From JBJXHC01 sp964538485 (lineage in GTDB: Bacteria; Bacteroidota; Ignavibacteria; UBA10030; UBA6906), in contig CAZIHJ010000010.1 of assembly GCA_964538485.1 (NCBI GenBank), forward strand, positions 1-49,478: a stretch of DNA of 49,478 nt, written 5' to 3'. The notes under the pieces are model-generated. The model searched no databases. It was not told the origin of the DNA and saw only the letters and a program-made list of their open reading frames with translations. Below are positions 17,436-27,053 of the stretch, in pieces. Both the position numbers and the translations under genes were made by a program. The first letter of the stretch is position 1. Every line of letters begins with the position of its first letter.

Positions 17436-18842
17436 TTAGAAGAATTGCCTTTTTTGGAATACAGCACCAATTTCTTCCTCGACGAGCTTACGGGCCATTT
17501 CCTTATCCACCCCCTCCAAATCCACAACTGTCATTGTCACCCGTGGTATCACCGTTACTGCATTTTTCGCAAACGTTATCATTGCACCAAAGTACTTCCC
17601 TCCATCAATCTGCATTAATTCTCCGTACTGTTTTGGATCAGCAGAGTTCAAACTGATGGACACAGCATCGATCAGGCCAACGAGCTCGGGGACAATATTT
17701 CTCTTGTTGATGAGGTCACCATGGCCGTCGGTATTCAGCCGGGTTCTTCCTCCCCGCCCCTTCACCCATTGCGCTACCTCTTTCAACTCGTTCAACCGGA
17801 TCGTCGGTTCACCGTAGCCACAGAAGACAACCTCTTCGTATGTTGTCGGATCGCCGATTGCGGAGATAATTTCGCCGGCTGTCGGTTCGACCTCCAATCG
17901 CAGATTGTGTCCCTTGATGATTGCTTCTCCCTTACGGTCGCAAAAAATACAATCAGCGTTACATCTGTTGGTCAGATTGATGTACAGGGAATTCTTAAGA
18001 CGGTAGACAATCTCCGGTGCAGCCGCTTCACCTATCCCGAACAGCCGGTACGCATTATAGTTGGTGGCTCTTGCCACATCTTCACTGGTCAGGTGCTGCA
18101 ATCCGGCCACCTTGTCGGCAACAAGAGGAATATGCATTGGCTCGTTACGCGTGCCGCGATGAGGGACAGGCGCAAGATACGGGCTGTCTGTTTCCAGAAG
18201 AAAATGATCGACCGGAACACGTGTTGCAACTTCAGCCGCGAGACCGGCATTCTTGAACGTCACAACCCCCGGAAAAGAAATGAAAAAACCGAGATTGATT
18301 GCCTTCCATGCTGTTGCCACATCGCCGGAGAAACAATGAAACACTCCTCTGGGCGCGGGGAAACGACTGTGGGGGGTCATCTGCCGGTTTCGCCAGGAGG
18401 GAAACCGGTCAACCGCATCCTCAACAATTGCCATCGTCTCCTGAATTGAATCCCTTGTGTGTATTACGATGGGGAGATTCCGCCGTGCAGCAATTGCAAT
18501 CTGCGCCTTGAATACCCGTTCCTGAATTTCCCGCGGAGAGAAATCATAGTAGTAGTCCAACCCTATCTCTCCAATTGCAACCACCTTCGGATGCTTGCTC
18601 ATTTCTTCTATCTCGAGAAGCGAATCATCACCTGCCTTTTTCGCATCGTGAGGATGAAACCCGACACAGGCATACACGTTTGTGTATTTCTCCGCCAGAG
18701 CTATCGCACGCCGACTGTCATCAAGGTCTGTTGCGGGGTTAATGATGTATTCGACGCCTGCATTCAATGCGCGACGAATTACATCATTGTAATCGTCCTT
18801 GAATTGCTCCGACGTAATATGTGCGTGTGAATCGATGAACAT
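17436..18842 (-). CDS. TatD-family metal-dependent hydrolase fused to a radical SAM domain
   Basis: 468 residues. Residues 1-270 are a TatD hydrolase with all metal ligands: His6 and His8 (SHAH), Glu92 and Asp96 (GEIGLDY), His128, His169 and Asp219 (ETDSPYLAPVPHRG). From about 285 a radical SAM domain begins: NLTNRCNADCIFCDRK supplies the CX3CX2C iron-sulfur ligands Cys294, Cys298 and Cys301, and GYGEPT (342-347) matches the SAM-binding GGE-type motif. TatD enzymes are 3'-5' DNA exonucleases or D-aminoacyl-tRNA deacylase-like. A radical SAM family linked to TatD is known, usually as separate neighbouring genes. The joined function is unknown. No frameshift is needed: the fusion is one uninterrupted frame. 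Confidence 0.93.
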   Translation of the reverse strand: MFIDSHAHITSEQFKDDYNDVIRRALNAGVEYIINPATDLDDSRRAIALAEKYTNVYACVGFHPHDAKKAGDDSLLEIEEMSKHPKVVAIGEIGLDYYYDFSPREIQERVFKAQIAIAARRNLPIVIHTRDSIQETMAIVEDAVDRFPSWRNRQMTPHSRFPAPRGVFHCFSGDVATAWKAINLGFFISFPGVVTFKNAGLAAEVATRVPVDHFLLETDSPYLAPVPHRGTRNEPMHIPLVADKVAGLQHLTSEDVARATNYNAYRLFGIGEAAAPEIVYRLKNSLYINLTNRCNADCIFCDRKGEAIIKGHNLRLEVEPTAGEIISAIGDPTTYEEVVFCGYGEPTIRLNELKEVAQWVKGRGGRTRLNTDGHGDLINKRNIVPELVGLIDAVSISLNSADPKQYGELMQIDGGKYFGAMITFAKNAVTVIPRVTMTVVDLEGVDKEMARKLVEEEIGAVFQKRQFF

Positions 18843-18860
18843 AACAATGAAACCGGAGAA

Positions 18861-18892
18861 ATGGATTGATGGAGTAGTGGAGTCGGAGTGAG
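18861..18892 (-). repeat. Copy of dispersed ATGGATTGATGGAGT repeat
   Basis: Plus-strand ATGGATTGATGGAGTAGTGG occupies most of the 51-bp gap between the TatD-rSAM gene and the TonB receptor. The first 15 bases are identical to 46481-46495. Confidence 0.55.
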
Positions 18893-18893
18893 A

Positions 18894-21062
18894 CTAGAAC
18901 TTCGCTTCGAGCGCCAGGATGAACCGGCGCGGGGGCGCTAGATTACCAATCAACTCCACATAATTCTGCTGCAAAAGATTGTGTACGTTGAAGATCACCG
19001 AGAGCGGGATGCCGGCATTAGACAGGTCCGCACCTACGCGGACATCGACAAGATAAATCGCTACTCGCTGGTCCGCATCATTCACAAAACTCCGGAACTC
19101 CTCATCGATCCGCTCAACCCGACTCACATAACGAAAGTCCGCTCCGAGTGTGAATATGCCAGCATGGACAAGCCCGGCCGCATGTAGCACATGACGTGGT
19201 CGATACTTGAGAATATCCCTGAGGTTCACGTCCCGGGGATACACGTACGTATATCCGAGATCAATGAACACCGCCTTTTCAAAGAAACCGGCGGTGGTGG
19301 AAAACTCCATCCCTTGCACACGTGCACGCGTAACATTATTGAACTGCCCCTTCAGTGTTCCACCCACTGAAACAAACCGCGGCTCAATCAAGTCATAAAA
19401 ATCACTTTGGAACACGGCGAGGTCAACGATCGCAGTCTCACCGATCATCTGACTCAGGCCTACCTCGTAGGAATAACTCCGCTCGGGAATGAGCTCGGGA
19501 TTCGGAATAATGTCCAACCCGCCTGCCTGGGTCGTCACGAACGCCTCCGCAGCGGATGGTGCCCGAAATCCGCGACCATACGAGGCGCGGATGGCGGATC
19601 CGGGAAATGGCGAATAAACAAGTCCAAGCTTGGGGTTGAACTGACTGCTCGCTTCAAGAGAATCGATATCCTGGTAATCAAACCGCCCGCCGATGGTTGC
19701 CTTCAATTCATCACTTACCCGGACTTCATCCTGTGCATAGACCCCAAACCCTCCCCCGGATCTGTTACCAAACAAGTCCGCCTCGACATTATCAGTATTC
19801 CCTTCAATTCCTAAGGTGAGGATATGGGATGAACCGGGTGACCACGTCCCTTGTAATTCTCCACGAAGAACATCAGAACGTGAGTTGTTCGTCAATGTAT
19901 CGATCGTATCGTCCCATTTGTTGCGGAACCAGAGGGTCTTTGCTGAGACAATGAAGTCCTGGCTGACTGAATGGTTGTAGTGGGTGCTGAAAAAAAACCT
20001 CGTTGCAGAGACTTTATCCCCCTGTTGTGCGTCGGGCGGCACAAGGGCATTCGAGAGATCTTTCCAATAGAGAAAGCTCCCCCGGTGCTGATGAAGGATG
20101 TTGAATGTGAATGTAAGCGTATTGAGATTGGAAACATTGTACCGAAGTTTTGCATAGCCATTGTAGCGACGCCGGAAGTCATTCTGGCGATAGCCATCAT
20201 CTGCAAAGCGTGAACCGTACAGAGCAACGCCAACATTGCCGGTGGTGAATGAATGGGCAAGTGATTGACCATCGAGGAAACGTGTACCACCGCGCCAATC
20301 CCACTGACGGTATGACGGCTCACCGTAGAACCCGCCGAATGTCCGGACTCTGGTCACATGTTGAGTGGGGATCGGCTTGGTAAGAACGTTGATCACGCCA
20401 CCCAGCGCATTCGATCCATACAGAGCGGAGCTTGCACCCTTTACAACTTCTATGCGATCAACTTCGCCGATGGGAATGGATTCAAAATTCAACTCTCCTG
20501 TGTCGCCGGTGAGAAAAGGTACTCCATCCACAAGCATCAGAACACGGCTCCCCACTCCCCTGCTATACCCGCTGGAACCTCTGATGTTGACCTGAAACTC
20601 AGTAAGATTCACACCGGGAATATACCGCAGCGCATCATCCAGGGTAATGTTGTTTCTGGCTGCCAGACTTGCTGCATCAGCAACGGAGACGCTGACAGGA
20701 ACCTCCTGGAGGGACTGTTCACGTTTGTTTGCCGTCACCACAACGCCATCGGTCTGTATAGGAAGAGGTAAAAGTATAATCTCCAATTTCGTTGATTCGT
20801 CTGGCGTCACCACGATATCCCGGCGTATCTCACGCTGGTATCCGATGAGTGAGAACGAAAGTGTATGGGACCCTGCCGGAATCTCGATGAGTTGGAAAAC
20901 TCCGTCGGCATTTGTTACCGTACCTCTCTGCGTTCCCTGCACCACGACATTGACACCCGGCAAGGGATTCCCGTCGGTCGATCCCACAACACGGCCCCCC
21001 AGAGATCCGGTCTGGGCAAGAATAACCTGTGAAAAACATACAAGGAGGAGAGTGAATTTCAT
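18894..21062 (-). CDS. TonB-dependent receptor with carboxypeptidase-like N-terminal domain
   Basis: 722 residues. A signal peptide (to AQTG) precedes a carboxypeptidase-regulatory-like beta-sandwich (LPGVNVVVQGTQRGTVTNADG..., about 25-105), then a TonB plug (DGVVVTANKREQSLQEVP, DALRYIPGVN, VLMLVDGVPF, RIEVVKGASSALYGSNALGGVINV) and a 22-strand-type barrel ending FILALEAKF. The plug and barrel look like siderophore, cobalamin or metal-chelate receptors; the ligand is not identifiable. The start overlaps the stop of the upstream lipoprotein gene by one base (TAATG), so the two are translationally coupled and likely work together. Confidence 0.93.
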   Translation of the reverse strand: MKFTLLLVCFSQVILAQTGSLGGRVVGSTDGNPLPGVNVVVQGTQRGTVTNADGVFQLIEIPAGSHTLSFSLIGYQREIRRDIVVTPDESTKLEIILLPLPIQTDGVVVTANKREQSLQEVPVSVSVADAASLAARNNITLDDALRYIPGVNLTEFQVNIRGSSGYSRGVGSRVLMLVDGVPFLTGDTGELNFESIPIGEVDRIEVVKGASSALYGSNALGGVINVLTKPIPTQHVTRVRTFGGFYGEPSYRQWDWRGGTRFLDGQSLAHSFTTGNVGVALYGSRFADDGYRQNDFRRRYNGYAKLRYNVSNLNTLTFTFNILHQHRGSFLYWKDLSNALVPPDAQQGDKVSATRFFFSTHYNHSVSQDFIVSAKTLWFRNKWDDTIDTLTNNSRSDVLRGELQGTWSPGSSHILTLGIEGNTDNVEADLFGNRSGGGFGVYAQDEVRVSDELKATIGGRFDYQDIDSLEASSQFNPKLGLVYSPFPGSAIRASYGRGFRAPSAAEAFVTTQAGGLDIIPNPELIPERSYSYEVGLSQMIGETAIVDLAVFQSDFYDLIEPRFVSVGGTLKGQFNNVTRARVQGMEFSTTAGFFEKAVFIDLGYTYVYPRDVNLRDILKYRPRHVLHAAGLVHAGIFTLGADFRYVSRVERIDEEFRSFVNDADQRVAIYLVDVRVGADLSNAGIPLSVIFNVHNLLQQNYVELIGNLAPPRRFILALEAKF

Positions 21063-21565
21063 TAGAACGGTGGAGGCGGCAGATGAGAAAAATCCACGTT
21101 GATATTCACCTCGAAGGTCGTATCATCGGCGACGATGACGACAGATGAGGGGATTGTCAGGTTGGTATCAAGGTCGTATTGTCCTACTGCGCGCCAATCG
21201 GTCATGATATTCGGGCCAAATTGTTGCGCAACCGCAACATACTGGAATGTCCCGGCAGGAACAGCGAGTGAATACTGGATCGAATCTGTACCGGTGGCAA
21301 CAAGGGCGCCGGCTCCAAGAGCGGGATACACAACCGCACGACCACCAAGGACTTCACTGACAATATCATTCGGCGGAAATACCCGGAAGAGAGCAAGCCG
21401 GATGTCCAATACCGTGCCAGCGGAATCCCAATTCGTGAATCGCACAACACCGGAGACAGTCCCGGTCGAAGGAGGAGGGGTCGCCGGCGGAGCAACTCCA
21501 TCGTCGCAGCCGGTCACGACAAGACATTGCAATACGAACACAGAAATACAACATGCTGCTTTCAT
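21062..21565 (-). CDS. Predicted lipoprotein coupled to a TonB receptor
   Basis: The start is ATG 21565 (MKAACCISVFVLQCLVVTGC) with GAGG upstream, rather than the ATG seven codons earlier. The lipobox LVVTGC gives lipidation at the Cys. The mature protein (about 148 residues) has a Pro-rich linker (PPATPPPSTGTVSG) and a beta-sandwich-like domain with Ala/Val strands, ending LPPPPF. No family recognised. It is probably an outer-membrane lipoprotein that cooperates with the receptor encoded directly after it. Confidence 0.8.
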   Translation of the reverse strand: MKAACCISVFVLQCLVVTGCDDGVAPPATPPPSTGTVSGVVRFTNWDSAGTVLDIRLALFRVFPPNDIVSEVLGGRAVVYPALGAGALVATGTDSIQYSLAVPAGTFQYVAVAQQFGPNIMTDWRAVGQYDLDTNLTIPSSVVIVADDTTFEVNINVDFSHLPPPPF

Positions 21566-21599
21566 GCGTACCTCAGACATTCCCAAGTGAGTTCCTTTG

Positions 21600-23675
21600 T
21601 TATCGTACTATTCCACCGCTTGATATTTCGTCCGTCGGCGAGACAAAGGCCAGTTTTCCGGTTGCATCCGATGCAGCGAGCAGCATCCCTTGCGACTCAT
21701 GGCCCATCAACTTCGCCGGCTGAAGGTTAAAAACAACAACGACACTCTTGCCGATGAGTTGCTCCGGAGTGTAGTGTTGCGCAATTCCTGCAAGGATCTG
21801 GCGCTTCTCCGTTCCGACTTCAACCTGAAGCTTCAGCAGTTTGTCCGACTTCGGCACCTTCTCGCATTCGACTACTCGCGCGACCCGCAGGTCGATCTTC
21901 TTGAAGTCATCAATGGTTATCGGTGGTTTGACTTCAGTGGCAGCCACCGGAGCCGGTTGAGCCGGCGGAACATCCGGGGTGCCGAGTGTTTTGAGTTCTG
22001 CTTCAATCACATCATCCTCGATTTTGGTGAATAATATTCCGGGCTCACCAAGGCGATGCCCGTCATGCAACATCAGTTCGCCGGAAAAATCCCACGAATG
22101 CTTCGCGGCCTCACCTTCGAGACCAAGCATTTTCCAGGTCCGTTCCGATGCCGCCGGAATAATCGGTGACATCATAATTGCAAGCGAGCGGGCAATTTGC
22201 AAACTGAGATTGATCGTCGTGCTGCAACTCAGGGGTTCGGTCTTCGCAGTCTTCCACGGCTCGCTGTCATTAAAGTACTTGTTCGCCGCCCGGGCGAGGT
22301 TCATGATCTCCAGCACTCCTTCACGGAACCGGTAGTGTTCGAAGTGATCTCCAGCGATGCCCGGAGTTTTTTTCATCACCTCGATTACCCCTTTGTCGCG
22401 GTCACCAAGCTCACCACGGGGAGGTACAATACTTCCGAACGTCCGCGCCGCAAAAGTGAGAGTCCGATTGACAAAGTTGCCAAGAATGTCGGCCAATTCG
22501 TTGTTATTTTTTGCCTGGAAATCACGCCAATAAAAATCGGCATCGCGATATTCAGGCAACGTCACCGCAAGATAATACCGCACGGGATCGGATGGAAATT
22601 TTGCCAGTATATCCTGAACGTCAATTCCCCAATTTCGGCTCTTGGAGAATTTCTGCCCTTCAAAGTTCAGGAATTCATTGGCGGGCACATTGGAGGGGAG
22701 TATGTATTTTGGGGAATGGGCATCATTCCATGCCATGAGCATGGCCGGAAATACGATACAATGGAAGACGACGTTGTCTTTCCCGATGAATGCAACGTAC
22801 TTGGTGCTTTCGTCCAGCCAATACCGTTTCCATTCATCAGGTTTCCCTTCACGCCGGGCCCATTCCTTGGTCCCGGAAATATATCCAAGGACAGCATCGA
22901 ACCAGACATAGATCACCTTGTGCTCATACCCCGGTAACGGCACGCGCACACCCCAATCCAGATCACGCGTATATGCTCTATCCTGCAGTCCTTCTGTAAA
23001 CCAGCTTTTGCAGTAGCTCAGAACATTTTCCTTCCAACCGTCTATCCGGTTACTCTGCTTGACATACTCTTCCAGACGGGTCTGGTAGTCGCCGAGAGGA
23101 AAATACAAGTGTGTCGTCTCCCGCACGACCGGAGTTTCGCCGCTAATCTTGCTACGGGGATGGATGAGATCCATCGGGTTGAGAAATGAACCGCATCGTT
23201 CGCATTGATCGCCACGGGCGTCGGGGTTCTGACATACCGGACATGTCCCCTCAACGTACCGATCCGGTAAGAACATTTCTGCCTTGGCGTCATAGTATTG
23301 CTTTTCAACTCTCTGTTTGAGAATGCCGCGATGATAGTAGTCCAGCATGAACTCCAACGCAGTCTCGTGATGCAATGGAATCGACGTCCGGGAATAGTTA
23401 TCAAAACTCATCTCGAATTTGTCAAATGCTGCTTTGTTTGCGGTATCGTATCGATCCACCACTGCCTGGGGAGTGATCCCCTCCTTATCGGCAGTCAGGG
23501 TAATGGGTACGCCATGCTCATCAGAACCACAGATGAACAACACGTTCCTTCCTTTCAGCCGTTGATAGCGGACGTATATATCAGCAGGCAGGTAGGCACC
23601 GGACAGGTGGCCAAGGTGAATATGGCCATTCGCATAGGGCAGTGCTGCTGTAACAAGTATTCGTTGTGGATCCAT
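21600..23675 (-). CDS. metG: Methionyl-tRNA synthetase
   Basis: 691 residues. The class I signature HIHLGH is at 18-23 and the KMSKS loop appears as KFSKS in NFEGQKFSKSRNW. A four-Cys zinc site (CPVCQNPDARGDQCERC) sits in the connective-peptide region around residues 145-162. The C-terminal EMAP/tRNA-binding domain is present (IDLRVARVVECEKVPKSDKLL, then GIAQHYTPEQLIGK). Length and domain order match Bacteroidota MetG. It is followed by the TonB-linked lipoprotein gene after 34 bp and preceded by holB with a 9-bp gap, so metG and holB are probably co-transcribed. Confidence 0.98.
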   Translation of the reverse strand: MDPQRILVTAALPYANGHIHLGHLSGAYLPADIYVRYQRLKGRNVLFICGSDEHGVPITLTADKEGITPQAVVDRYDTANKAAFDKFEMSFDNYSRTSIPLHHETALEFMLDYYHRGILKQRVEKQYYDAKAEMFLPDRYVEGTCPVCQNPDARGDQCERCGSFLNPMDLIHPRSKISGETPVVRETTHLYFPLGDYQTRLEEYVKQSNRIDGWKENVLSYCKSWFTEGLQDRAYTRDLDWGVRVPLPGYEHKVIYVWFDAVLGYISGTKEWARREGKPDEWKRYWLDESTKYVAFIGKDNVVFHCIVFPAMLMAWNDAHSPKYILPSNVPANEFLNFEGQKFSKSRNWGIDVQDILAKFPSDPVRYYLAVTLPEYRDADFYWRDFQAKNNNELADILGNFVNRTLTFAARTFGSIVPPRGELGDRDKGVIEVMKKTPGIAGDHFEHYRFREGVLEIMNLARAANKYFNDSEPWKTAKTEPLSCSTTINLSLQIARSLAIMMSPIIPAASERTWKMLGLEGEAAKHSWDFSGELMLHDGHRLGEPGILFTKIEDDVIEAELKTLGTPDVPPAQPAPVAATEVKPPITIDDFKKIDLRVARVVECEKVPKSDKLLKLQVEVGTEKRQILAGIAQHYTPEQLIGKSVVVVFNLQPAKLMGHESQGMLLAASDATGKLAFVSPTDEISSGGIVR

Positions 23676-23684
23676 TGTGACGAG

Positions 23685-24839
23685 TTACCTTGTGTCCAAA
23701 CCTGGCTCGGCGATACTGCGCCGCATTTCGACTGCGAGCTGCAGGAATACGAGCTTAATGTACACATTTCTGTCAATAAGGGAAATCGCCCGCTCGATCC
23801 CCGCGATAACCCGCACAAGGTCGGCATTGTGGAATTTCGTGATGAACCGTTGGAGATCATCGTTCTGATCGACGTTGATGACAGTGCCTCCATGGCGCAT
23901 GGAAAAAGCGTCACGGAACCAGAGAAGAAGCAGATTAAGGAATCGCCGCACCGGATCGCGATCCCGCGATGATGAGAGATCATCGATTCGATTGGCAAGG
24001 GTAACGGTGTTCCCCGCAAGTGATTCCTTGACGAACATGAGCACATCCTGACGCTCACGCGCCAGGTCCTCCTGCTGGAGCTCCAGGGCACGGGAGTAGC
24101 TGCCATTGGCAAGTCGCGCAACCAGGAGAGATTCCTCCGGTTCAACACCATTCCGTTGCACGAGAGCTTCTGCGATTTCATATTCCGTCAATGAGTCAAA
24201 GCGTACGTCCTGGCACCGTGAAACAATTGTAGGAAGCAGTGCGTCGCGATGCGACGTTGTGAGAATCAACATCGTGTGGCCTGCAGGTTCTTCCAGCGTT
24301 TTCAGAATCGTATTCGAAGCTGCTTCTCCCATTTCATCCGCACGAGAGATGATAAATACACGCGTTCGTCCATTGGAGGTGCTCATTGACGATGCTCGTC
24401 GGACTTCACGAATGCTGTTGATCTTGATGATTGTGGCTCGCGGGACATCAACGATGTGATAGGGATTGCCCGCCTTCAGCCGGAATTGTTCCTGAATACT
24501 TTGTATTTCATCTTGTGTCAATCTTGCCAGTGGGGCATCCTCAGCAGTTTCATTCTTTCCGACAGGTAACGCCGTTACCAGATGCACGTCCGGATGTTGC
24601 AACGTGTTCATTCGCCTGCACGATGAACACTCGTCGCATGCCTGCTCGCCACCCCTCTCGCAGTGCAGTACCCGCGCAAGCTCGAGTGCCATGGCGTCTT
24701 TACCAACGCCTTCGTTTCCATGAAACAGGAACGCATGAGGCATGCGGTTACGTTTGATGGCATTCAGGAGGAGGCCCTTCACACGTTGTTGCCCGATGAC
24801 ACGAGGCCACACCACAGGTGGTTTTCCATTAGAAGGCAT
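23685..24839 (-). CDS. holB: DNA polymerase III delta' subunit
   Basis: 384 residues from ATG 24839 (MPSNGKPPVVW); an alternative frame continues up to TTG 24884 but overlaps the Omp85 gene further. AAA+ clamp-loader features are GNEGVGKD (P-loop), a zinc module (Cys residues in HCERGGEQACDECSSC), ISRADEMGEAASNTILKTLEEP and the SRC motif (PTIVSRCQDV). The C-terminal third is helical, as in the collar domain. Delta' works with DnaX and HolA to load the sliding clamp. The last 11 bases of the Omp85 gene overlap its start. Confidence 0.9.
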   Translation of the reverse strand: MPSNGKPPVVWPRVIGQQRVKGLLLNAIKRNRMPHAFLFHGNEGVGKDAMALELARVLHCERGGEQACDECSSCRRMNTLQHPDVHLVTALPVGKNETAEDAPLARLTQDEIQSIQEQFRLKAGNPYHIVDVPRATIIKINSIREVRRASSMSTSNGRTRVFIISRADEMGEAASNTILKTLEEPAGHTMLILTTSHRDALLPTIVSRCQDVRFDSLTEYEIAEALVQRNGVEPEESLLVARLANGSYSRALELQQEDLARERQDVLMFVKESLAGNTVTLANRIDDLSSSRDRDPVRRFLNLLLLWFRDAFSMRHGGTVINVDQNDDLQRFITKFHNADLVRVIAGIERAISLIDRNVYIKLVFLQLAVEMRRSIAEPGLDTR

Positions 24840-26967
24840 GGCCGATCCCGAAGTGGAGAATCCCTTTTCCAAGAGTCTCATCAACGAACTTCCGCTGAAA
24901 GATCCACTTCTTCAATCCCGGGTCGGGTCGGGGATCGTACATGCGGACCCCCCAATCAATCCTGAACGGTCCGAAGAAGGTGTCATACCTGAGGCCGATG
25001 CCGGTGGCAACGGCAATATCCTGCCACTGGAGATCGCTGATTTCACCCCATACATTCCCGGCATCAACAAATGCCACCAACCAGATTTTGTCGAAGAGGC
25101 CATCACGGAGTTGCTGCAACACATTGACCCTCAGTTCGAGACTCCCCTCAAGCGCAAGATTACCCCCCAACTCTGCATCCGGATCACCGGTTGCCGTGAG
25201 TCTGCGCGATTCCCAGCCCCGAACACTCCCTCCCCCACCCGCAAAGAATCGATGTGTTTGTGGAATCACGCGATCCGGGTCTGACCGGCTTTCTCCATAT
25301 TTTTCCTCGAAGCCGCCCTTGAGCTTGAGACCAAGGATCGAAAACCTGTCGCCGTACACGTCGTTGAACCACCTTCCCTGCAGAACAAAACGGTAGAATT
25401 GTGTAAATGGAAGGTCCGGTTGCGCATTCTTCAACGCGAGCGGCAACAACCCTGATTCTTCAATCGTGGCGCTGTGGATGAACCCGGACGAGGGTGAGAA
25501 GAGATCGTTGGCCTTGTTTCTCTGCAAGGTAAATGAAAAGATGGAATTAAACTGTGCCTGCCGGGACTGTGAATTAAGATCGGCGAGTTCTTCCGGAGTT
25601 GCATTGGTCAACAGATCATCATTAACCTTCAACTCCACTCGTTGCAGTGTCCAGTCGAAAAACCCGAATGTGAACTCGGCGAACCTGTCCACAATCCCGA
25701 ACTTGTTCTGAATAATGAACTGCTTGTATGGACGTTGCTTGTCCAGAATAAGCGAGAACGTCCAACTCCCTTTGATCTTGTTGGAGAAAATATATGGCTG
25801 GAGCAATTCAAATGTCAAATCGACATTGGAAATAGCATCCGTTCGAAGACTGAAATAATCGGGGAACTTGCCGATAGTTTGCGTCCGGAACCGAAGGCGG
25901 GTTGAAAATGTACGGGCTCCACCAAGAAAATTCCTGCTTTTGTAACCGATACCGGTACCAATGTTGAAGTTACCATTCTCGTCGCTCAGAATGAGTTCCG
26001 GGGCCAGTTCATGTTTGTCGGCCGGACGAACTGTAATGCGTGACGGAACGACTCCAAGAGTATCGTCGTTTGGAGGGATGCTCACTTGAATACGTGCGAG
26101 GTCAAAGACTCCGACCCGGTTCAGATTCCGTTCGCTGTTGAGGATGTCGGATTGATTGTACACAGCGCCATCCTCAAAGTCCAGCTGGTTGAGGACTATG
26201 CCATCGGTAATATCATCACGTGACTCGTCGCCTTCACGAAGAATGGTAATCGGACCGAACCGAAACCGACGACCAATATCAAACCGAAGCTGTACGATGA
26301 AATTCCTTGTACTGGCCATACGAAGAGCATACGAACTATCAGCAAGAAACTGTGCGTTGGGATACCCTGCATTTTTGAGAATGGTAAGCACATGATCCAC
26401 TTCAGACTTCAGGAGTTGTTGGTTGTAAGGGTCTCCTTGTCCGATGTTTCTCCCTTCTTGCATGTCTTCAAAGACAAACTCGGGAACGTTGACAATTCCA
26501 ACGTACGTGAGTGTATCAATCACGGATTGATAGCCCTCTGCGATCTTCACCTTGATATCAATGGTATTCTCTTCTGTATCGATTTCCAACACTGAGTCGA
26601 CCTGTACTTCGTAAAACCCATGGTCATTGTAGGCAGCGCGAAGTCGTGCGAGGTCATCGCTGAAGGTCAGCGGGTCATAGAATTCGTCCTTGCGGCCCAG
26701 GGCCTCGGAAATGTTACTATGAAGAAACTTACTGATAAAGCCAGGCGTTTCACGCGTGAGAAACAGGGCTTTGATCTGACTGGTGCTCAGGGCATCATTT
26801 CCATCGAAGTCCAACGATGTAATCTCCATCTTCCCGGACTGCGCAGGGAGGGACTGCACAAAGAATACGAATCCACCCATCAGCGCAAGGATGTGGACAG
26901 GAAACCGAAACGAACCAAAAAAGGACCGGGGCGTTCTCAAAGACACTGTCGGGCTCAGACTCCACAT
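24829..26967 (-). CDS. Omp85-family outer-membrane assembly factor (BamA/TamA-like)
   Basis: About 712 residues. A signal peptide ends near LPAQSGK; POTRA-like domains occupy roughly residues 45-330, and the rest is a 16-strand-type barrel. The surface-antigen motif RFFAGGGGSVRGWESRRL corresponds to the conserved VRGF-type lid loop, and the last strand ends HFGIGHAF with the terminal aromatic. With fewer POTRA domains than the canonical BamA, it resembles TamA/BamA-like paralogues. The start was set at ATG 26967 because a rho-independent terminator lies between it and the upstream TTG/ATG candidates. Confidence 0.87.
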   Translation of the reverse strand: MWSLSPTVSLRTPRSFFGSFRFPVHILALMGGFVFFVQSLPAQSGKMEITSLDFDGNDALSTSQIKALFLTRETPGFISKFLHSNISEALGRKDEFYDPLTFSDDLARLRAAYNDHGFYEVQVDSVLEIDTEENTIDIKVKIAEGYQSVIDTLTYVGIVNVPEFVFEDMQEGRNIGQGDPYNQQLLKSEVDHVLTILKNAGYPNAQFLADSSYALRMASTRNFIVQLRFDIGRRFRFGPITILREGDESRDDITDGIVLNQLDFEDGAVYNQSDILNSERNLNRVGVFDLARIQVSIPPNDDTLGVVPSRITVRPADKHELAPELILSDENGNFNIGTGIGYKSRNFLGGARTFSTRLRFRTQTIGKFPDYFSLRTDAISNVDLTFELLQPYIFSNKIKGSWTFSLILDKQRPYKQFIIQNKFGIVDRFAEFTFGFFDWTLQRVELKVNDDLLTNATPEELADLNSQSRQAQFNSIFSFTLQRNKANDLFSPSSGFIHSATIEESGLLPLALKNAQPDLPFTQFYRFVLQGRWFNDVYGDRFSILGLKLKGGFEEKYGESRSDPDRVIPQTHRFFAGGGGSVRGWESRRLTATGDPDAELGGNLALEGSLELRVNVLQQLRDGLFDKIWLVAFVDAGNVWGEISDLQWQDIAVATGIGLRYDTFFGPFRIDWGVRMYDPRPDPGLKKWIFQRKFVDETLGKGILHFGIGHAF

Positions 26968-26975
26968 AGTGCTGT

Positions 26976-27009
26976 TAATAAAAAAACCCAGCGAATGCCG
27001 GGCTGGGTT
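26976..27009 (-). terminator. Rho-independent terminator after the DUF2795 gene
   Basis: Minus-strand stem AACCCAGC/GCTGGGTT (27009-27002 and 26992-26985), nine-base loop, then seven T residues (26986-26980). It lies between the stop of DUF2795 (27054) and the Omp85 start, so it sets the Omp85 start downstream of it. Confidence 0.85.
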
Positions 27010-27053
27010 GGTATTGTACCACATTTGCTGAAGAGAATCAACGGAAGACGGGG

